This document shows, piece by piece, positions 47,928-60,443 of a stretch of 64,000 nucleotides of DNA. The stretch is from NCBI RefSeq assembly GCF_052324685.1, contig NC_135211.1, positions 7,794,386-7,858,385 on the forward strand, in the 5' to 3' direction. The stretch's first letter is position 1. Every line of letters starts with the position of its first letter. A program made the translations under genes and the position numbers. The notes under the pieces were generated by a model. It worked only from the letters and a program-made list of their open reading frames with translations, did no database searches and was not told the origin of the DNA. The DNA comes from Brachyhypopomus gauderio. Taxonomy: Eukaryota > Chordata > Actinopteri > Gymnotiformes > Hypopomidae.

Positions 47928-48627
47928 AGTGGAGTTTTACAAACACTCACGGTCAGTTGTGCCCCTGCCAAATCACTTGTCTATGTGAAAAGAAGAAAAC
48001 GAGTAGCGAAAAGAAAGAAGAAGCAGCAACTCATCCATCATCGTCATCCTTTCCAAGTCCCTTTAAATGCCATCTGCAGGGGTTTTAACTTGCTGTTCAT
48101 ATTTTTGTTGCTTAATATTTCATATAGCTAAATGATATGCAAGTCATTAATGACACATAAGCAGCAGCAATCCACTCAAGATGGGCCTTTTAATTATCCA
48201 AGGAGTTCAAGCTGGTATGTCAAAATGGGAACGGTGCTGTGTCCCTCCAAGAAAACGACTTGATACAAATATGCTATGTACACTACCAGATTGTCATGTA
48301 CTCTGAGTCTAAGCTGTGAGAATTCATAGCACACCAATAAACCCATGCTGAAATTCGAACATTTGTAATGTGCAGGGTGTTAAAAGGCCGGACGATAAAA
48401 CGTAAGCGTTCATCTACTTATTCAGAATGGCAGGAGAAGAAAGAAGATCAAGTAGTGACATATCCTGCCAGGATGCCTTTTGCAATGTGTTGTATGTGAC
48501 TGTGTGCTGAGGCGAGGTTGAAGAGGAAGCTGCTTTTATCAGACTGGAAATGATGATTCTTGCCTCTTCCAATTCAACATAAATTCACCTTCTTTCGTGA
48601 AAAAGTCGGCAAAGACTTCTTCATAGA

Positions 48628-48709
48628 GGTAGCGTGGCCGTGTGGTCTAAGGCGCTGCATTTAAGCTCCATTCTCGTCGGAGGCGTGGGTTCAAATCCCA
48701 CCGCTACCA
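48628..48709 (+). tRNA. U63: tRNA-Leu (UAA), degenerate (A14U, G30C)
   Basis: Counterpart of U47, with the same lesions and the same AACGAATGGATAC spacer change. Confidence 0.82.
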
Positions 48710-49411
48710 AGTGGAGTTTTACAAACACTCACGGTCAGTTGTGCCCCTGCCAAATCACTTGTCTATGTGAAAAGAAGAAAACGAGTAGCGAAAAGAAAGA
48801 AGAAGCAGCAACTCATCCATCATCAAGTCATCCTTTCCAAGTCCCTTTAAATGCCATCTGCAGGGGTTTTAACTTGCTGTTCATATTTTTGTTGCTTAAT
48901 ATTTCATATAGCTAAATGATATGCAAGTCATTAATGACACATAAGCAGCAGCAATCCACTCAAGATGGCCCTTTTAATTATCCAAGGAGTTCAAGCTGGT
49001 ATGTCAAAATGGGAACGGTGCTGTGTCCCTCCAAGAAAACGAATGGATACAAATATGCTATGTACACTACCAGATTGTCATGTACTCTGAGTCTAAGCTG
49101 TGAGAATTCATAGAACACCAATAAACCCATGCTGAAATTGGAACATTTGTAATGTGCAGGGTGTTAAAAGGCCGGACGATAAAACGTAAGCGTTCATCTA
49201 CTTATTCAGAATGGCAGGAGAAGAAAGAAGATCAAGTAGTGACATATCCTGCCAGGATGCCTTTTGCAAAGTGTTGTATGTGACTGTGTGCTGAGGCGAG
49301 GTTGAAGAGGAAGCTGCTTTTATCACACTGGAAATGATGATTCTTGCCTCTTCCAATTCAACATAAATTCGCCTTCTTTCGTGAAAAAGTCGGCAAAGAC
49401 TTCTTCAAAGA

Positions 49412-49493
49412 GGTAGCGTGGCCGAGTGGTCTAAGGCGCTGGATTTAAGCTCCATTCTCTTCGGAGGCATGGGTTCAAATCCCACCGCTTCCA
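49412..49493 (+). tRNA. U64: tRNA-Leu (UAA), degenerate (G49A, A70U)
   Basis: Counterpart of U48: A49·C65 and U3·U70, with TTCAAAGAG leader. Confidence 0.83.
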
Positions 49494-50193
49494 AGTGGAG
49501 TTTTACAAACACTCACGGTCAGTTGTGCCCCTGCCAAGTCACTTGTCTATGTGAAAAGAAGAAAACGAGTGGCGAAAAGAAAGAAGAAGCAGCAACTCAT
49601 CCAACATCGTCATCCTTTTCAAGTCCCTTTAAATGCCATCTGCAGGGGTTTTAACTTGCTGTTCATATTTTTGTTGCTTAATATTTCATATAGCTAAATG
49701 ATATGCAAGTCATTAATGACACATAAGCAGCAGCAATCCACTCAAGATGGGCCTTTTAATTATCCAAGGAGTTCAAGCTGGTATGTCAAAATGGGAACGG
49801 TGCTGTGTCCCTCCAAGAAAACGACTTGATACAAATATGCTATGTACACTACCAGATTGTCATGTACTCTGAGTCTAAGCTGTGAGAATTCATAGCACAC
49901 CAATAAACCCATGCTGAAATTGGAACATTTGTAATGTGCAGGGTGTTAAAAGGCCGGACGATAAAACGTAAGCGTTCATCTACTTATTCAGAATGGCAGG
50001 AGAAGAAAGAAGATCAAGTAGTGACATATCCTGCCAGGATGCCTTTTGCAAAGTGTTGTATGTGACTGTGTGCTGAGGCGAGGTTGAAGAGGAAGCTGCT
50101 TTTATCAGACTGGAAATGATGATTCTTGCCTCTTCCAATTCAACATAAATTCACCTTCTTTCGTGAAAAAGTCGGCAAAGACTTCTTCATAGA

Positions 50194-50275
50194 GGTAGCG
50201 TGGCCGAGTGGTCTAAGGCGCTGGATTTAAGCTCCATTCTCTTCGCAGGCGTGGGTTCAAATCCCACCGCTTCCA
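50194..50275 (+). tRNA. U65: tRNA-Leu (UAA), degenerate (A70U, variable stem)
   Basis: Counterpart of U49, including the 2-bp gain ACTCTGTGAGTC near 50652. It has a private GCCCCTTCCAAG at about 50310, so the two blocks have begun to diverge. Confidence 0.83.
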
Positions 50276-50977
50276 AGTGGAGTTTTACAAACACTCACGG
50301 TCAGTTGTGCCCCTTCCAAGTCACTTGTCTATGTGAAAAGAAGAAAACGAGTAGCGAAAAGAAAGAAGAAGCAGCAACTCATCCATCATCGTCATCCTTT
50401 CCAAGTCCCTTTAAATGCCATCTGCAGGGGTTTTAACTTGCTGTTCATATTTTTGTTGCTTAATATTTCATATAGCTAAATGATATGCAAGTCATTAATG
50501 ACACATAAGCAGCAGCAATCCACTCAAGATGGGCCTTTTAATTATCCAAGGAGTTCAAGCTGGTATGTCAAAATGGGAACGATGCTGTGTCCCTCCAAGA
50601 AAACGACTTGATACAAATATGCTATGTACACTACCAGATTGTCATGTACTCTGTGAGTCTAAGCTGTGAGAATTCATAGCACACCAATAAACCCATGCTG
50701 AAATTGGAACATTTGTAATGTGCAGGGTGTTAAAAGGCCGGACGATAAAACGTAAGCGTTCATCTACTTATTCAGAATGGCAGGAGAAGAAAGAAGATCA
50801 AGTAGTGACATATCCTGCCAGGATGCCTTTTGCAAAGTGTTGTATGTGACTGTGTCCTGAGGCGAGGTTGAAGAGGAAGCTGCTTTTATCAGACTGGAAA
50901 TGATGATTCTTGCCTCTTCCAATTCAACATAAATTCACCTTCTTTCGTGAAAAAGTCGGCAAAGACTTCTTCATAGA

Positions 50978-51059
50978 GGTTGCGTGGCCGTGTGGTCTAA
51001 GGCGCTGCATTTAAGCTCCATTCTCTTTGGAGGCGTGGGTTCAAATCCCACCGCTACCA
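50978..51059 (+). tRNA. U66: tRNA-Leu (UAA), degenerate (A4U, A14U, G30C)
   Basis: Counterpart of U50 and last unit of the second block. The spacer retains TATTCTGAATGG, also in U50. Confidence 0.8.
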
Positions 51060-51759
51060 AGTGGAGTTTTACAAACACTCACGGTCAGTTGTGCCCCTGC
51101 CAAATCACTTGTCTATGTGAAAAGAAGAAAACGAGTAGCGAAAAGAAAGAAGAAGCAGCAACTCATCCATCATCGTCATCCTTTCCAAGTCCCTTTAAAA
51201 GCCATCTGCAGGGGTTTTAACTTGCTGTTCATATTTTTGTTGCTTAAGATTTCATATAGCTAAATGATATGCAAGTCATTTATGACACATAAGCAGCAGC
51301 AATCCACTCAAGATGGGCCTTTTAATTATCCAAGGAGTTCAAGCTGGTATGTCAAAATGGGAACGGTGCTGTGTCCCTCCAAGAAAACGACTTGATACAA
51401 ATATGCTATGTACACTACCAGATTGTCATGTACTCTGAGTCTAAGCTGTGAGAATTCATAGCACACCAATAAACCCATGCTGAAATTGGAACATTTGTAA
51501 TGTGCAGGGTGTTAAAAGGCCGGACGATAAAACGTAAGCGTTCATCTACTTATTCTGAATGGCAGGAGAAGAAAGAAGATCAAGTAGTGACATATCCTGC
51601 CAGGATGCCTTTTGCAAAGTGTTGTATGTGACTGTGTGCTGAGGCGAGGTTGAAGAGGAAGCTGCTTTTATCAGACTGGAAATGATGATTCTTGCCTCTT
51701 CCAATTCAACATAAATTCACCTTCTTTCGTGAAAAAGTCGGCAAAGACTTCTTCAAAGA

Positions 51760-51841
51760 GGTAGCGTGGCCGAGTGGTCTAAGGCGCTGGATTTAAGCTC
51801 CATTCTCTTCGGAGGCGTGGGTTCAAATCCCACCGCTTCCA
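51760..51841 (+). tRNA. U67: tRNA-Leu (UAA), acceptor mismatch (A70U)
   Basis: U3·U70 is the only new lesion; the T stem is normal, unlike U48. The leader is TTCAAAGAG. The spacer is the most divergent in the window: TTTCACATAG, CCCAAGCTG, AAGGCTGGACG, AAAACTTAAACATTC. Confidence 0.86.
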
Positions 51842-52541
51842 AGTGGAGTTTTACAAACACTCACGGTCAGTTGTGCCCCTGCCAAGTCACTTGTCTATGT
51901 GAAAAGAAGAAAACGAGTAGCGAAAAGAAAGAAGAAGCAGCAACTCATCCATCATCGTCATCCTTTCCAAGTCCCTTTAAATGCCATCTGCAGGGGTTTT
52001 AACTTGCTGTTCATATTTTTGTTGCTTAATATTTCACATAGCTAAATGATATGCAAGTCATTAATGACACATAAGCAGCAGCAATCCACTCAAGATGGGC
52101 CTTTTAATTATCCAAGGAGTTCAAGCTGGTATGTCAAAATGGGAACGGTGCTGTGTCCCTCCAAGAAAACGACTTGATACAAATATGCTATGTACACTAC
52201 CAGATTGTCATGTACTCTGAGTCTAAGCTGTGAGAATTCATAGCACACCAATAAACCCAAGCTGAAATTGGAACATTTGTAACGTGCAGGGTGTTAAAAG
52301 GCTGGACGATAAAACTTAAACATTCATCTACTTATTCTGAATGGCAGGAGAAGAAAGAAGATCAAGTAGTGACATATCCTGCCAGGATGCCTTTTGCAAA
52401 GTGTTGTATGTGACTGTGTCCTGAGGCGAGGTTGAAGAGGAAGCTGCTTTTATCAGACTGGAAATGATGATTCTTGCCTCTTCCAATTCAACATAAATTC
52501 ACCTTCTTTCGTGAAAAAGTCGGCAAAGACTTCTTCATAGA

Positions 52542-52623
52542 GGTTGCGTGGCCGTGTGGTCTAAGGCGCTGCATTTAAGCTCCATTCTCTTTGGAGGCGT
52601 GGGTTCAAATCCCACCGCTACCA
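52542..52623 (+). tRNA. U68: tRNA-Leu (UAA), degenerate (A4U, A14U, G30C)
   Basis: Third copy of the U50 type. The spacer has AAAATGACTT and AAATTGAAAC, shared with U71, which links it to the 3' part of the array. Confidence 0.8.
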
Positions 52624-53323
52624 AGTGGAGTTTTACAAACACTCACGGTCAGTTGTGCCCCTGCCAAATCACTTGTCTATGTGAAAAGAAGAAAACGAGT
52701 AGCGAAAAGAAAGAAGAAGCAGCAACTCATCCATCATCGTCATCCTTTCCAAGTCCCTTTAAAAGCCATCTGCAGGGGTTTTAACTTGCTGTTCATATTT
52801 TTGTTGCTTAAGATTTCATATAGCTAAATGATATGCAAGTCATTTATGACACATAAGCAGCAGCAATCCACTCAAGATGGGCCTTTTAATTATCCAAGGA
52901 GTTCAAGCTGGTATGTCAAAATGGGAACGGTGCTGTGTCCCTCCAAGAAAATGACTTGATACAAATATGCTATGTACACTACCAGATTGTCATGTACTCT
53001 GAGTCTAAGCTGTGAGAATTCATAGCACACCAATAAACCCATGCTGAAATTGAAACATTTGTAATGTGCAGGGTGTTAAAAGGCCGGACGATAAAACGTA
53101 AGCGTTCATCTACTTATTCAGAATGGCAGGAGAAGAAAGAAGATCAAGTAGTGACATATCCTGCCAGGATGCCTTTTGCAAAGTGTTGTATGTGACTGTG
53201 TGCTGAGGCGAGGTTGAAGAGGAAGCTGCTTTTATCAGACTGGAAATGATGATTCTTGCCTCTTCCAATTCAACATAAATTCACCTTCTTTCGTGAAAAA
53301 GTCGGCAAAGACTTCTTCATAGA

Positions 53324-53405
53324 GGTAACGTGGCCGAGTGGTCTAAGGCGCTGGATTTAAGCTCCATTCTCTTCGGAGGCGTGGGTTCAAATCCCACCGC
53401 TACCA
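53324..53405 (+). tRNA. U69: tRNA-Leu (UAA), acceptor mismatch (G5A)
   Basis: GGTAACG gives A5·C68 in the middle of the acceptor stem; C66 is present. The spacer has AAAATGACTT and a private AAAACCTAAGC near 53878. U72 is its copy. Confidence 0.86.
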
Positions 53406-54105
53406 AGTGGAGTTTTACAAACACTCACGGTCAGTTGTGCCCCTGCCAAATCACTTGTCTATGTGAAAAGAAGAAAACGAGTAGCGAAAAGAAAGAAGAA
53501 GCAGCAACTCATCCATCATCGTCATCCTTTCCAAGTCCCTTTAAATGCCATCTGCAGGGGTTTTAACTTGCTGTTCATATTTTTGTTGCTTAATATTTCA
53601 TATAGCTAAATGATATGCAAGTCATTAATGACACATAAGCAGCAGCAATCCACTCAAGATGGGCCTTTTAATTATCCAAGGAGTTCAAGCTGGTATGTCA
53701 AAATGGGAACGGTGCTGTGTCCCTCCAAGAAAATGACTTGATACAAATATGCTATGTACACTACCAGATTGTCATGTACTCTGAGTCTAAGCTGTGAGAA
53801 TTCATAGCACACCAATAAACCCATGCTGAAATTGGAACATTTGTAATGTGCAGGGTGTTAAAAGGCCGGACGATAAAACCTAAGCGTTCATCTACTTATT
53901 CAGAATGGCAGGAGAAGAAAGAAGATCAAGTAGTGACATATCCTGCCAGGATGCCTTTTGCAATGTGTTGTATGTGACTGTGTGCTGAGGCGAGGTTGAA
54001 GAGGAAGCTGCTTTTATCAGACTGGAAATGATGATTCTTGCCTCTTCCAATTCAACATAAATTCACCTTCTTTCGTGAAAAAGTCGGCAAAGACTTCTTC
54101 ATAGA

Positions 54106-54187
54106 GGTAGCGTGGCCGAGTGGTCTAAGGCGCTGGATTTAAGCTCCATTCTCTTCGGAGGCGTGGGTTCAAATCCCACTGCTACCA
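54106..54187 (+). tRNA. U70: tRNA-Leu (UAA), common form
   Basis: U66 form closing the first U68–U70 trimer. Confidence 0.93.
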
Positions 54188-54887
54188 AGTGGAGTTTTAC
54201 AAACACTCACGGTCAGTTGTGCCCCTGCCAAATCACTTGTCTATGTGAAAAGAAGAAAACGAGTAGCGAAAAGAAAGAAGAAGCAGCAACTCATCCATCA
54301 TCGTCATCCTTTCCAAGTCCCTTTAAATGCCATCTGCAGGGGTTTTAACTTGCTGTTCATATTTTTGTTGCTTAATATTTCATATAGCTAAATGATATGC
54401 AAGTCATTAATGACACATAAGCAGCAGCAATCCACTCAAGATGGGCCTTTTAATTATCCAAGGAGTTCAAGCTGGTATGTCAAAATGGGAACGGTGCTGT
54501 GTCCCTCCAAGAAAACGACTTGATACAAATATGCTATGTACACTACCAGATTGTCATGTACTCTGAGTCTAAGCTGTGAGAATTCATAGCACACCAATAA
54601 ACCCATGCTGAAATTGGAACATTTGTAATGTGCAGGGTGTTAAAAGGCCGGACGATAAAACGTAAGCGTTCATCTACTTATTCAGAATGGCAGGAGAAGA
54701 AAGAAGATCAAGTAGTGACATATCCTGCCAGGATGCCTTTTGCAATGTGTTGTATGTGACTGTGTGCTGAGGCGAGGTTGAAGAGGAAGCTGCTTTTATC
54801 AGACTGGAAATGATGATTCTTGCCTCTTCCAATTCAACATAAATTCACCTTCTTTCGTGAAAAAGTCGGCAAAGACTTCTTCATAGA

Positions 54888-54969
54888 GGTAGCGTGGCTG
54901 TGTGGTCTAAGGCGCTGGATTTAAGCTCCATTCTCGTTGGAGGCATGGGTTCAAATCCCACAGCTACCA
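54888..54969 (+). tRNA. U71: tRNA-Leu (UAA), degenerate (A14U, G49A, A66), mosaic unit
   Basis: C12→U, A14→U, A49·C65 and G7·A66, with variable loop GTTG; the anticodon stem is like the common form. The gene matches U74, U76, U78 and U81, but the spacer (TTAAGATTTC, AAAATGACTT) is that of U68. Confidence 0.8.
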
Positions 54970-55669
54970 AGTGGAGTTTTACAAACACTCACGGTCAGTT
55001 GTGCCCCTGCCAAATCACTTGTCTATGTGAAAAGAAGAAAACGAGTAGCGAAAAGAAAGAAGAAGCAGCAACTCATCCATCATCGTCATCCTTTCCAAGT
55101 CCCTTTAAATGCCATCTGCAGGGGTTTTAACTTGCTGTTCATATTTTTGTTGCTTAAGATTTCATATAGCTAAATGATATGCAAGTCATTTATGACACAT
55201 AAGCAGCAGCAATCCACTCAAGATGGGCCTTTTAATTATCCAAGGAGTTCAAGCTGGTATGTCAAAATGGGAACGGTGCTGTGTCCCTCCAAGAAAATGA
55301 CTTGATACAAATATGCTATGTACACTACCAGATTGTCATGTACTCTGAGTCTAAGCTGTGAGAATTCATAGCACACCAATAAACCCATGCTGAAATTGAA
55401 ACATTTGTAATGTGCAGGGTGTTAAAAGGCCGGACGATAAAACGTAAGCGTTCATCTACTTATTCAGAATGGCAGGAGAAGAAAGAAGATCAAGTAGTGA
55501 CATATCCTGCCAGGATGCCTTTTGCAAAGTGTTGTATGTGACTGTGTGCTGAGGCGAGGTTGAAGAGGAAGCTGCTTTTATCAGACTGGAAATGATGATT
55601 CTTGCCTCTTCCAATTCAACATAAATTCACCTTCTTTCGTGAAAAAGTCGGCAAAGACTTCTTCATAGA

Positions 55670-55751
55670 GGTAACGTGGCCGAGTGGTCTAAGGCGCTGG
55701 ATTTAAGCTCCATTCTCTTCGGAGGCGTGGGTTCAAATCCCACCGCTACCA
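55670..55751 (+). tRNA. U72: tRNA-Leu (UAA), acceptor mismatch (G5A)
   Basis: Repeats U69 2346 bp later (A5·C68), without its private AAAACCTAAGC. Confidence 0.86.
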
Positions 55752-56451
55752 AGTGGAGTTTTACAAACACTCACGGTCAGTTGTGCCCCTGCCAAATCAC
55801 TTGTCTATGTGAAAAGAAGAAAACGAGTAGCGAAAAGAAAGAAGAAGCAGCAACTCATCCATCATCGTCATCCTTTCCAAGTCCCTTTAAATGCCATCTG
55901 CAGGGGTTTTAACTTGCTGTTCATATTTTTGTTGCTTAATATTTCATATAGCTAAATGATATGCAAGTCATTAATGACACATAAGCAGCAGCAATCCACT
56001 CAAGATGGGCCTTTTAATTATCCAAGGAGTTCAAGCTGGTATGTCAAAATGGGAACGGTGCTGTGTCCCTCCAAGAAAATGACTTGATACAAATATGCTA
56101 TGTACACTACCAGATTGTCATGTACTCTGAGTCTAAGCTGTGAGAATTCATAGCACACCAATAAACCCATGCTGAAATTGGAACATTTGTAATGTGCAGG
56201 GTGTTAAAAGGCCGGACGATAAAACGTAAGCGTTCATCTACTTATTCAGAATGGCAGGAGAAGAAAGAAGATCAAGTAGTGACATATCCTGCCAGGATGC
56301 CTTTTGCAATGTGTTGTATGTGACTGTGTGCTGAGGCGAGGTTGAAGAGGAAGCTGCTTTTATCAGACTGGAAATGATGATTCTTGCCTCTTCCAATTCA
56401 ACATAAATTCACCTTCTTTCGTGAAAAAGTCGGCAAAGACTTCTTCATAGA

Positions 56452-56533
56452 GGTAGCGTGGCCGAGTGGTCTAAGGCGCTGGATTTAAGCTCCATTCTCT
56501 TCGGAGGCGTGGGTTCAAATCCCACTGCTACCA
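56452..56533 (+). tRNA. U73: tRNA-Leu (UAA), common form
   Basis: U66 form, counterpart of U70 in the second trimer. Confidence 0.93.
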
Positions 56534-57233
56534 AGTGGAGTTTTACAAACACTCACGGTCAGTTGTGCCCCTGCCAAATCACTTGTCTATGTGAAAAGAA
56601 GAAAACGAGTAGCGAAAAGAAAGAAGAAGCAGCAACTCATCCATCATCGTCATCCTTTCCAAGTCCCTTTAAATGCCATCTGCAGGGGTTTTAACTTGCT
56701 GTTCATATTTTTGTTGCTTAATATTTCATATAGCTAAATGATATGCAAGTCATTAATGACACATAAGCAGCAGCAATCCACTCAAGATGGGCCTTTTAAT
56801 TATCCAAGGAGTTCAAGCTGGTATGTCAAAATGGGAACGGTGCTGTGTCCCTCCAAGAAAACGACTTGATACAAATATGCTATGTACACTACCAGATTGT
56901 CATGTACTCTGAGTCTAAGCTGTGAGAATTCATAGCACACCAATAAACCCATGCTGAAATTGGAACATTTGTAATGTGCAGGGTGTTAAAAGGCCGGACG
57001 ATAAAACGTAAGCGTTCATCTACTTATTCAGAATGGCAGGAGAAGAAAGAAGATCAAGTAGTGACATATCCTGCCAGGATGCCTTTTGCAATGTGTTGTA
57101 TGTGACTGTGTGCTGAGGCGAGGTTGAAGAGGAAGCTGCTTTTATCAGACTGGAAATGATGATTCTTGCCTCTTCCAATTCAACATAAATTCACCTTCTT
57201 TCGTGAAAAAGTCGGCAAAGACTTCTTCATAGA

Positions 57234-57315
57234 GGTAGCGTGGCTGTGTGGTCTAAGGCGCTGGATTTAAGCTCCATTCTCGTTGGAGGCATGGGTTCAA
57301 ATCCCACAGCTACCA
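57234..57315 (+). tRNA. U74: tRNA-Leu (UAA), degenerate (A14U, G49A, A66)
   Basis: Same gene lesions as U71, but with its own spacer type: GTTCAAGGTGG near 57594 and CTTTTGTCAGAC near 57920. It opens the 1564-bp dimers. Confidence 0.81.
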
Positions 57316-58015
57316 AGTGGAGTTTTACAAACACTCACGGTCAGTTGTGCCCCTGCCAAATCACTTGTCTATGTGAAAAGAAGAAAACGAGTAGCGAAAA
57401 GAAAGAAGAAGCAGCAACTCATCCATCATCGTCATCCTTTCCAAGTCCCTTTAAATGCCATCTGCAGGGGTTTTAACTTGCTGTTCATATTTTTGTTGCT
57501 TAATATTTCATATAGCTAAATGATATGCAAGTCATTAATGACACATAAGCAGCAGCAATCCACTCAAGATGGGCCTTTTAATTATCCAAGGAGTTCAAGG
57601 TGGTATGTCAAAATGGGAACGGTGCTGTGTCCCTCCAAGAAAACGACTTGATACAAATATGCTATGTACACTACCAGATTGTCATGTACTCTGAGTCTAA
57701 GCTGTGAGAATTCATAGCACACCAATAAACCCATGCTGAAATTGGAACATTTGTAATGTGCAGGGTGTTAAAAGGCCGGACGATAAAACGTAAGCGTTCA
57801 TCTACTTATTCAGAATGGCAGGAGAAGAAAGAAGATCAAGTAGTGACATATCCTGCCAGGATGCCTTTTGCAATGTGTTGTATGTGACTGTGTGCTGAGG
57901 CGAGGTTGAAGAGGAAGCTGCTTTTGTCAGACTGGAAATGATGATTCTTGCCTCTTCCAATTCAACATAAATTCACCTTCTTTCGTGAAAAAGTCGGCAA
58001 AGACTTCTTCATAGA

Positions 58016-58097
58016 GGTAGCGTGGCCGAGTGGTCTAAGGCGCTGGATTTAAGCTCCATTCTCTTCGGAGGCGTGGGTTCAAATCCCACTGCTACCA
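58016..58097 (+). tRNA. U75: tRNA-Leu (UAA), common form
   Basis: U66 form, dimer partner of U74. The spacer end has TTTATCACAC for TTTATCAGAC. Confidence 0.93.
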
Positions 58098-58797
58098 AGT
58101 GGAGTTTTACAAACACTCACGGTCAGTTGTGCCCCTGCCAAATCACTTGTCTATGTGAAAAGAAGAAAACGAGTAGCGAAAAGAAAGAAGAAGCAGCAAC
58201 TCATCCATCATCGTCATCCTTTCCAAGTCCCTTTAAATGCCATCTGCAGGGGTTTTAACTTGCTGTTCATATTTTTGTTGCTTAATATTTCATATAGCTA
58301 AATGATATGCAAGTCATTAATGACACATAAGCAGCAGCAATCCACTCAAGATGGGCCTTTTAATTATCCAAGGAGTTCAAGCTGGTATGTCAAAATGGGA
58401 ACGGTGCTGTGTCCCTCCAAGAAAACGACTTGATACAAATATGCTATGTACACTACCAGATTGTCATGTACTCTGAGTCTAAGCTGTGAGAATTCATAGC
58501 ACACCAATAAACCCATGCTGAAATTGGAACATTTGTAATGTGCAGGGTGTTAAAAGGCCGGACGATAAAACGTAAGCGTTCATCTACTTATTCAGAATGG
58601 CAGGAGAAGAAAGAAGATCAAGTAGTGACATATCCTGCCAGGATGCCTTTTGCAATGTGTTGTATGTGACTGTGTGCTGAGGCGAGGTTGAAGAGGAAGC
58701 TGCTTTTATCACACTGGAAATGATGATTCTTGCCTCTTCCAATTCAACATAAATTCACCTTCTTTCGTGAAAAAGTCGGCAAAGACTTCTTCATAGA

Positions 58798-58879
58798 GGT
58801 AGCGTGGCTGTGTGGTCTAAGGCGCTGGATTTAAGCTCCATTCTCGTTGGAGGCATGGGTTCAAATCCCACAGCTACCA
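58798..58879 (+). tRNA. U76: tRNA-Leu (UAA), degenerate (A14U, G49A, A66)
   Basis: Repeats U74 in gene and spacer. Confidence 0.81.
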
Positions 58880-59579
58880 AGTGGAGTTTTACAAACACTC
58901 ACGGTCAGTTGTGCCCCTGCCAAATCACTTGTCTATGTGAAAAGAAGAAAACGAGTAGCGAAAAGAAAGAAGAAGCAGCAACTCATCCATCATCGTCATC
59001 CTTTCCAAGTCCCTTTAAATGCCATCTGCAGGGGTTTTAACTTGCTGTTCATATTTTTGTTGCTTAATATTTCATATAGCTAAATGATATGCAAGTCATT
59101 AATGACACATAAGCAGCAGCAATCCACTCAAGATGGGCCTTTTAATTATCCAAGGAGTTCAAGGTGGTATGTCAAAATGGGAACGGTGCTGTGTCCCTCC
59201 AAGAAAACGACTTGATACAAATATGCTATGTACACTACCAGATTGTCATGTACTCTGAGTCTAAGCTGTGAGAATTCATAGCACACCAATAAACCCATGC
59301 TGAAATTGGAACATTTGTAATGTGCAGGGTGTTAAAAGGCCGGACGATAAAACGTAAGCGTTCATCTACTTATTCAGAATGGCAGGAGAAGAAAGAAGAT
59401 CAAGTAGTGACATATCCTGCCAGGATGCCTTTTGCAATGTGTTGTATGTGACTGTGTGCTGAGGCGAGGTTGAAGAGGAAGCTGCTTTTGTCAGACTGGA
59501 AATGATGATTCTTGCCTCTTCCAATTCAACATAAATTCACCTTCTTTCGTGAAAAAGTCGGCAAAGACTTCTTCATAGA

Positions 59580-59661
59580 GGTAGCGTGGCCGAGTGGTCT
59601 AAGGCGCTGGATTTAAGCTCCATTCTCTTCGGAGGCGTGGGTTCAAATCCCACTGCTACCA
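59580..59661 (+). tRNA. U77: tRNA-Leu (UAA), common form
   Basis: U66 form, dimer partner of U76. The spacer has AAAACATAAGC near 60132 and TTTATCACAC. Confidence 0.93.
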
Positions 59662-60361
59662 AGTGGAGTTTTACAAACACTCACGGTCAGTTGTGCCCCT
59701 GCCAAATCACTTGTCTATGTGAAAAGAAGAAAACGAGTAGCGAAAAGAAAGAAGAAGCAGCAACTCATCCATCATCGTCATCCTTTCCAAGTCCCTTTAA
59801 ATGCCATCTGCAGGGGTTTTAACTTGCTGTTCATATTTTTGTTGCTTAATATTTCATATAGCTAAATGATATGCAAGTCATTAATGACACATAAGCAGCA
59901 GCAATCCACTCAAGATGGGCCTTTTAATTATCCAAGGAGTTCAAGCTGGTATGTCAAAATGGGAACGGTGCTGTGTCCCTCCAAGAAAACGACTTGATAC
60001 AAATATGCTATGTACACTACCAGATTGTCATGTACTCTGAGTCTAAGCTGTGAGAATTCATAGCACACCAATAAACCCATGCTGAAATTGGAACATTTGT
60101 AATGTGCAGGGTGTTAAAAGGCCGGACGATAAAACATAAGCGTTCATCTACTTATTCAGAATGGCAGGAGAAGAAAGAAGATCAAGTAGTGACATATCCT
60201 GCCAGGATGCCTTTTGCAATGTGTTGTATGTGACTGTGTGCTGAGGCGAGGTTGAAGAGGAAGCTGCTTTTATCACACTGGAAATGATGATTCTTGCCTC
60301 TTCCAATTCAACATAAATTCACCTTCTTTCGTGAAAAAGTCGGCAAAGACTTCTTCATAGA

Positions 60362-60443
60362 GGTAGCGTGGCTGTGTGGTCTAAGGCGCTGGATTTAAGC
60401 TCCATTCTCGTTGGAGGCATGGGTTCAAATCCCACAGCTACCA
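60362..60443 (+). tRNA. U78: tRNA-Leu (UAA), degenerate (A14U, G49A, A66)
   Basis: Third dimer copy of the U74 type. Confidence 0.81.

Larger units (their letters stand above)
44710..51759 (+). repeat. Nine-unit segmental duplication, copy 2 (U58–U66)
   Basis: Second copy of 32184–39233. Private differences are few: U44→A in U58, changes at 35454–35466 in U46 only, and CCTTCC in U65 only. Confidence 0.92.
52542..57233 (+). repeat. 2346-bp three-unit repeat, two copies (U68–U73)
   Basis: 52542–54887 and 54888–57233. They share AAAATGACTT and AAATTGAAAC in the first spacers and the G5→A gene in the second units. The first genes (U68, U71) are of different types. Confidence 0.85.
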
